Positions 13,501 through 14,158 of a DNA stretch of 14,158 bases are shown one piece after another. The DNA is taken from assembly GCA_964459305.1 (NCBI GenBank), contig CAYWNA010000314.1, forward strand, positions 1-14,158, given 5' to 3'. Below the pieces are notes generated by a model, which had not been told where the DNA came from, searched no databases, and was given only the letters and a program-made list of their open reading frames with translations. The position numbers and the translations under genes are program-made. The stretch's first letter is position 1, and each line of letters opens with the position of its first letter. The stretch is from CAYWNA01 sp964459305 (GTDB lineage: Bacteria > Planctomycetota > Planctomycetia > Pirellulales > Pirellulaceae).

Positions 13501-14127
13501 ACGACGCGCGAAATTCGCGGCGTGCCTGAGCGGGCCGAAGTGATCCTGGGCGGAATGATGGGCTCGATCAAGTTTGCCCACGTGAAGAAGACGCGTGCCG
13601 GTTCGACGGCCACCAAGTACGCCAACTTTGACCTAGAGGACAAAGACGGCGCCATTCGCTGCATTCTATGGCCGGACGATTTCGAAAAGTACGGCGAATT
13701 GGTACAGCCAGATGCCGTGCTGGTTGTCCGTGGATCGGTCGATCGCCGCGGCGGTGGCAGTGACGATGATGCGAACTTGATTGTCAACGAGCTGATCCCG
13801 CTGGATCAACTGGATTCGCGGTACACCAGTGGCATGATCATCTCGATCGACGAGCGCACCAGTGATGCGGGCACTCTGAAACAGATCTACGAAATCGTGC
13901 GCGGTTATCCAGGCAATCGCGACCTGTTCCTGCTGGTATCCACCGATGAGGGATGCCGGGTCAAGATGAAGTCGAACAAAATACGTGTGGACATCACACC
14001 CGAATTACGCAGCCGCGTCAACGATCTACTTGGCCCCGGCCACTTCGAAGTGATCACATCACGCCCAACTCCGTCAAACGGAAATCGCAACGGCAACCGG
14101 CGGGGCGCCCCGGCGGGCAGGGATTGA
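10543..14127 (+). CDS. dnaE: DNA polymerase III subunit alpha
   Basis: 1194 residues, full length for the DnaE1 type (E. coli 1160), the replicative polymerase catalytic subunit. Order of parts: PHP domain (about 5-280) with HLHCHSHFSLLDG (His10, His12) and ALTDHGNLHG (Asp43, His44); C-family polymerase core with PDIDIDF (Asp413, Asp415) and KMDFLGLRNL (Asp567) matching the catalytic triad Asp401/403/555 of E. coli; fingers with NALYRPGPL and GYGFNKSHSTAYA; tandem HhH region (about 840-900); clamp-binding motif QRNLF (927-931); OB fold (about 998-1080, VILGGMMGSIKF onward); C-terminal tau-binding-like region to the end. The PHP metal motifs look retained, unlike E. coli, so it may have proofreading activity. 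The start lacks a strong ribosome site but MSHRPFAHLHCHSH is the expected N-terminus. It is intact and typical. Confidence 0.98.
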   Translation: MSHRPFAHLHCHSHFSLLDGAGSIGKLVERAKEHGMNALALTDHGNLHGALEFYKKAKAADVNPVVGYEAYIAPGSRRDKNAGSMKEASYHLTLLCQNRIGFQNLLKMASVAYLEGFYFKPRIDKELLEQHSEGIICLSGCVSSELNRTLLRGRGGEDDLTEPMEVARWFQDLFGDRYFIEVMNNGAEPQRLVLQGAVDVANKVGVPLVATSDCHYVDREDSEAQDVMLCINTGKFRTDTSRMRMDGNQYYLRSPEEMYGAFPGLEDAVARSQEIADRVDLELDLGKRHFPTYAPMPEEKTAEQFLRELCIQGLKERYDGNETMCPGGELAQVVMERLDRELGVINKLGFPNYFLIVWDFVREARDLGIPTTARGSGVGAIVCYALYLSHVCPIEYDLLFERFLDENRLEAPDIDIDFCKERRADIMQYVKDKYGEANVAQIGTFGTLQARAAIKDVGRVLGIPLARVNEVTGMVPEELNISLDDALKKGEDLKKTYEADGEIREMIDLARRIEGLARNVGTHAAAVVIADKPLTEYVPLCRVSGKEDIITQWSMNDVEDAGLLKMDFLGLRNLTILRKTVDLIEQTTGERIDPLRLPVDDKDTYALLQRGETKGVFQLESGGIRDLLQRMKPDRFLDIIATNALYRPGPLKGGMVDEYVDVKHGRKQPEYKHPVLKDILEETNGVMVYQEQVMRILNRLGGIELAKAYTCIKAISKKKKELIDANYEKFIQGSTASGLSKKDAEEIWGLILEFAGYGFNKSHSTAYALIAYQTAYLKTHYPVEFMAALLSGDIPGRNFKRKDALVEHMEDCDRMGIKVVQPDVNSSDVDFSVEGGKTHFALSAIKGCGGGAADAIVAARKTDGPFKDLFDICERVDASACNRSTIETLIKAGAMDSLGAKRSQLLAVIDRAMQSGASALADRRSGQRNLFGDMDDEDDQPDVALPDLSELPERELSLMEKEVLGFYRSGHPLAEYEEKLSQFCSHTTREIRGVPERAEVILGGMMGSIKFAHVKKTRAGSTATKYANFDLEDKDGAIRCILWPDDFEKYGELVQPDAVLVVRGSVDRRGGGSDDDANLIVNELIPLDQLDSRYTSGMIISIDERTSDAGTLKQIYEIVRGYPGNRDLFLLVSTDEGCRVKMKSNKIRVDITPELRSRVNDLLGPGHFEVITSRPTPSNGNRNGNRRGAPAGRD

Positions 14128-14158
14128 ACCTTTCCGCATGTAGCCGAAGTCGCCAGAC

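Overview
The window looks like chromosome of a planctomycete (Planctomycetota, probably Pirellulales-like). This is inferred from gene content: a Ser/Thr kinase with a periplasmic DUF1080 domain, an ECF-type sigma factor next to a small planctomycete-type protein, a large two-domain secreted hydrolase, a sulfatase remnant, and several GC-rich palindromic interspersed repeats. No rRNA, tRNA or CRISPR array was seen.

Left part (1-5254, all genes on the minus strand): an ECF-type sigma factor (5254-4496), a 167-residue cytoplasmic protein (4365-3862), a short secreted protein (3502-3087) and a membrane-anchored Ser/Thr kinase (2725-329). The kinase's C-terminal DUF1080 domain continues out of frame to position 46. 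The sigma factor, small protein and kinase plausibly form one signalling neighbourhood: the kinase senses through its outer domain and the sigma factor redirects transcription. The kinase and the secreted protein each carry one single-base shift in a G run, so each is either decaying or affected by a consensus error.

Middle (5255-8760): a lipoprotein with an acetyl-xylan-esterase-like alpha/beta hydrolase domain and a second, degenerate hydrolase-like domain (7674-5629, minus). It is transcribed divergently from a DUF1186-like protein ending in a SEC-C zinc motif (7789-8760, plus).

Right (8859-10216) is a damaged accessory patch. The 5' end of a sulfatase gene is interrupted by a 192-bp MITE-like element with about 50-bp inverted ends and a 5-bp target duplication. 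Removing the element and one target copy restores the reading frame exactly. The sulfatase is then cut off at about 9380, where a convergent two-gene module begins: a nucleotidyltransferase-like protein and a small overlapping partner, resembling a toxin-antitoxin pair. The last gene is the housekeeping DNA polymerase III alpha subunit dnaE (10543-14127), intact.

Three copies of one palindromic element (2907-3040, 3768-3837, 5490-5622) and one unrelated palindromic element (4403-4491) lie in the gaps between the left-hand genes. The most notable signal is this dense population of small non-autonomous repeats beside decaying genes. I did not find a convincing wholly new multi-gene system; the best candidate for follow-up is the nucleotidyltransferase/partner pair.
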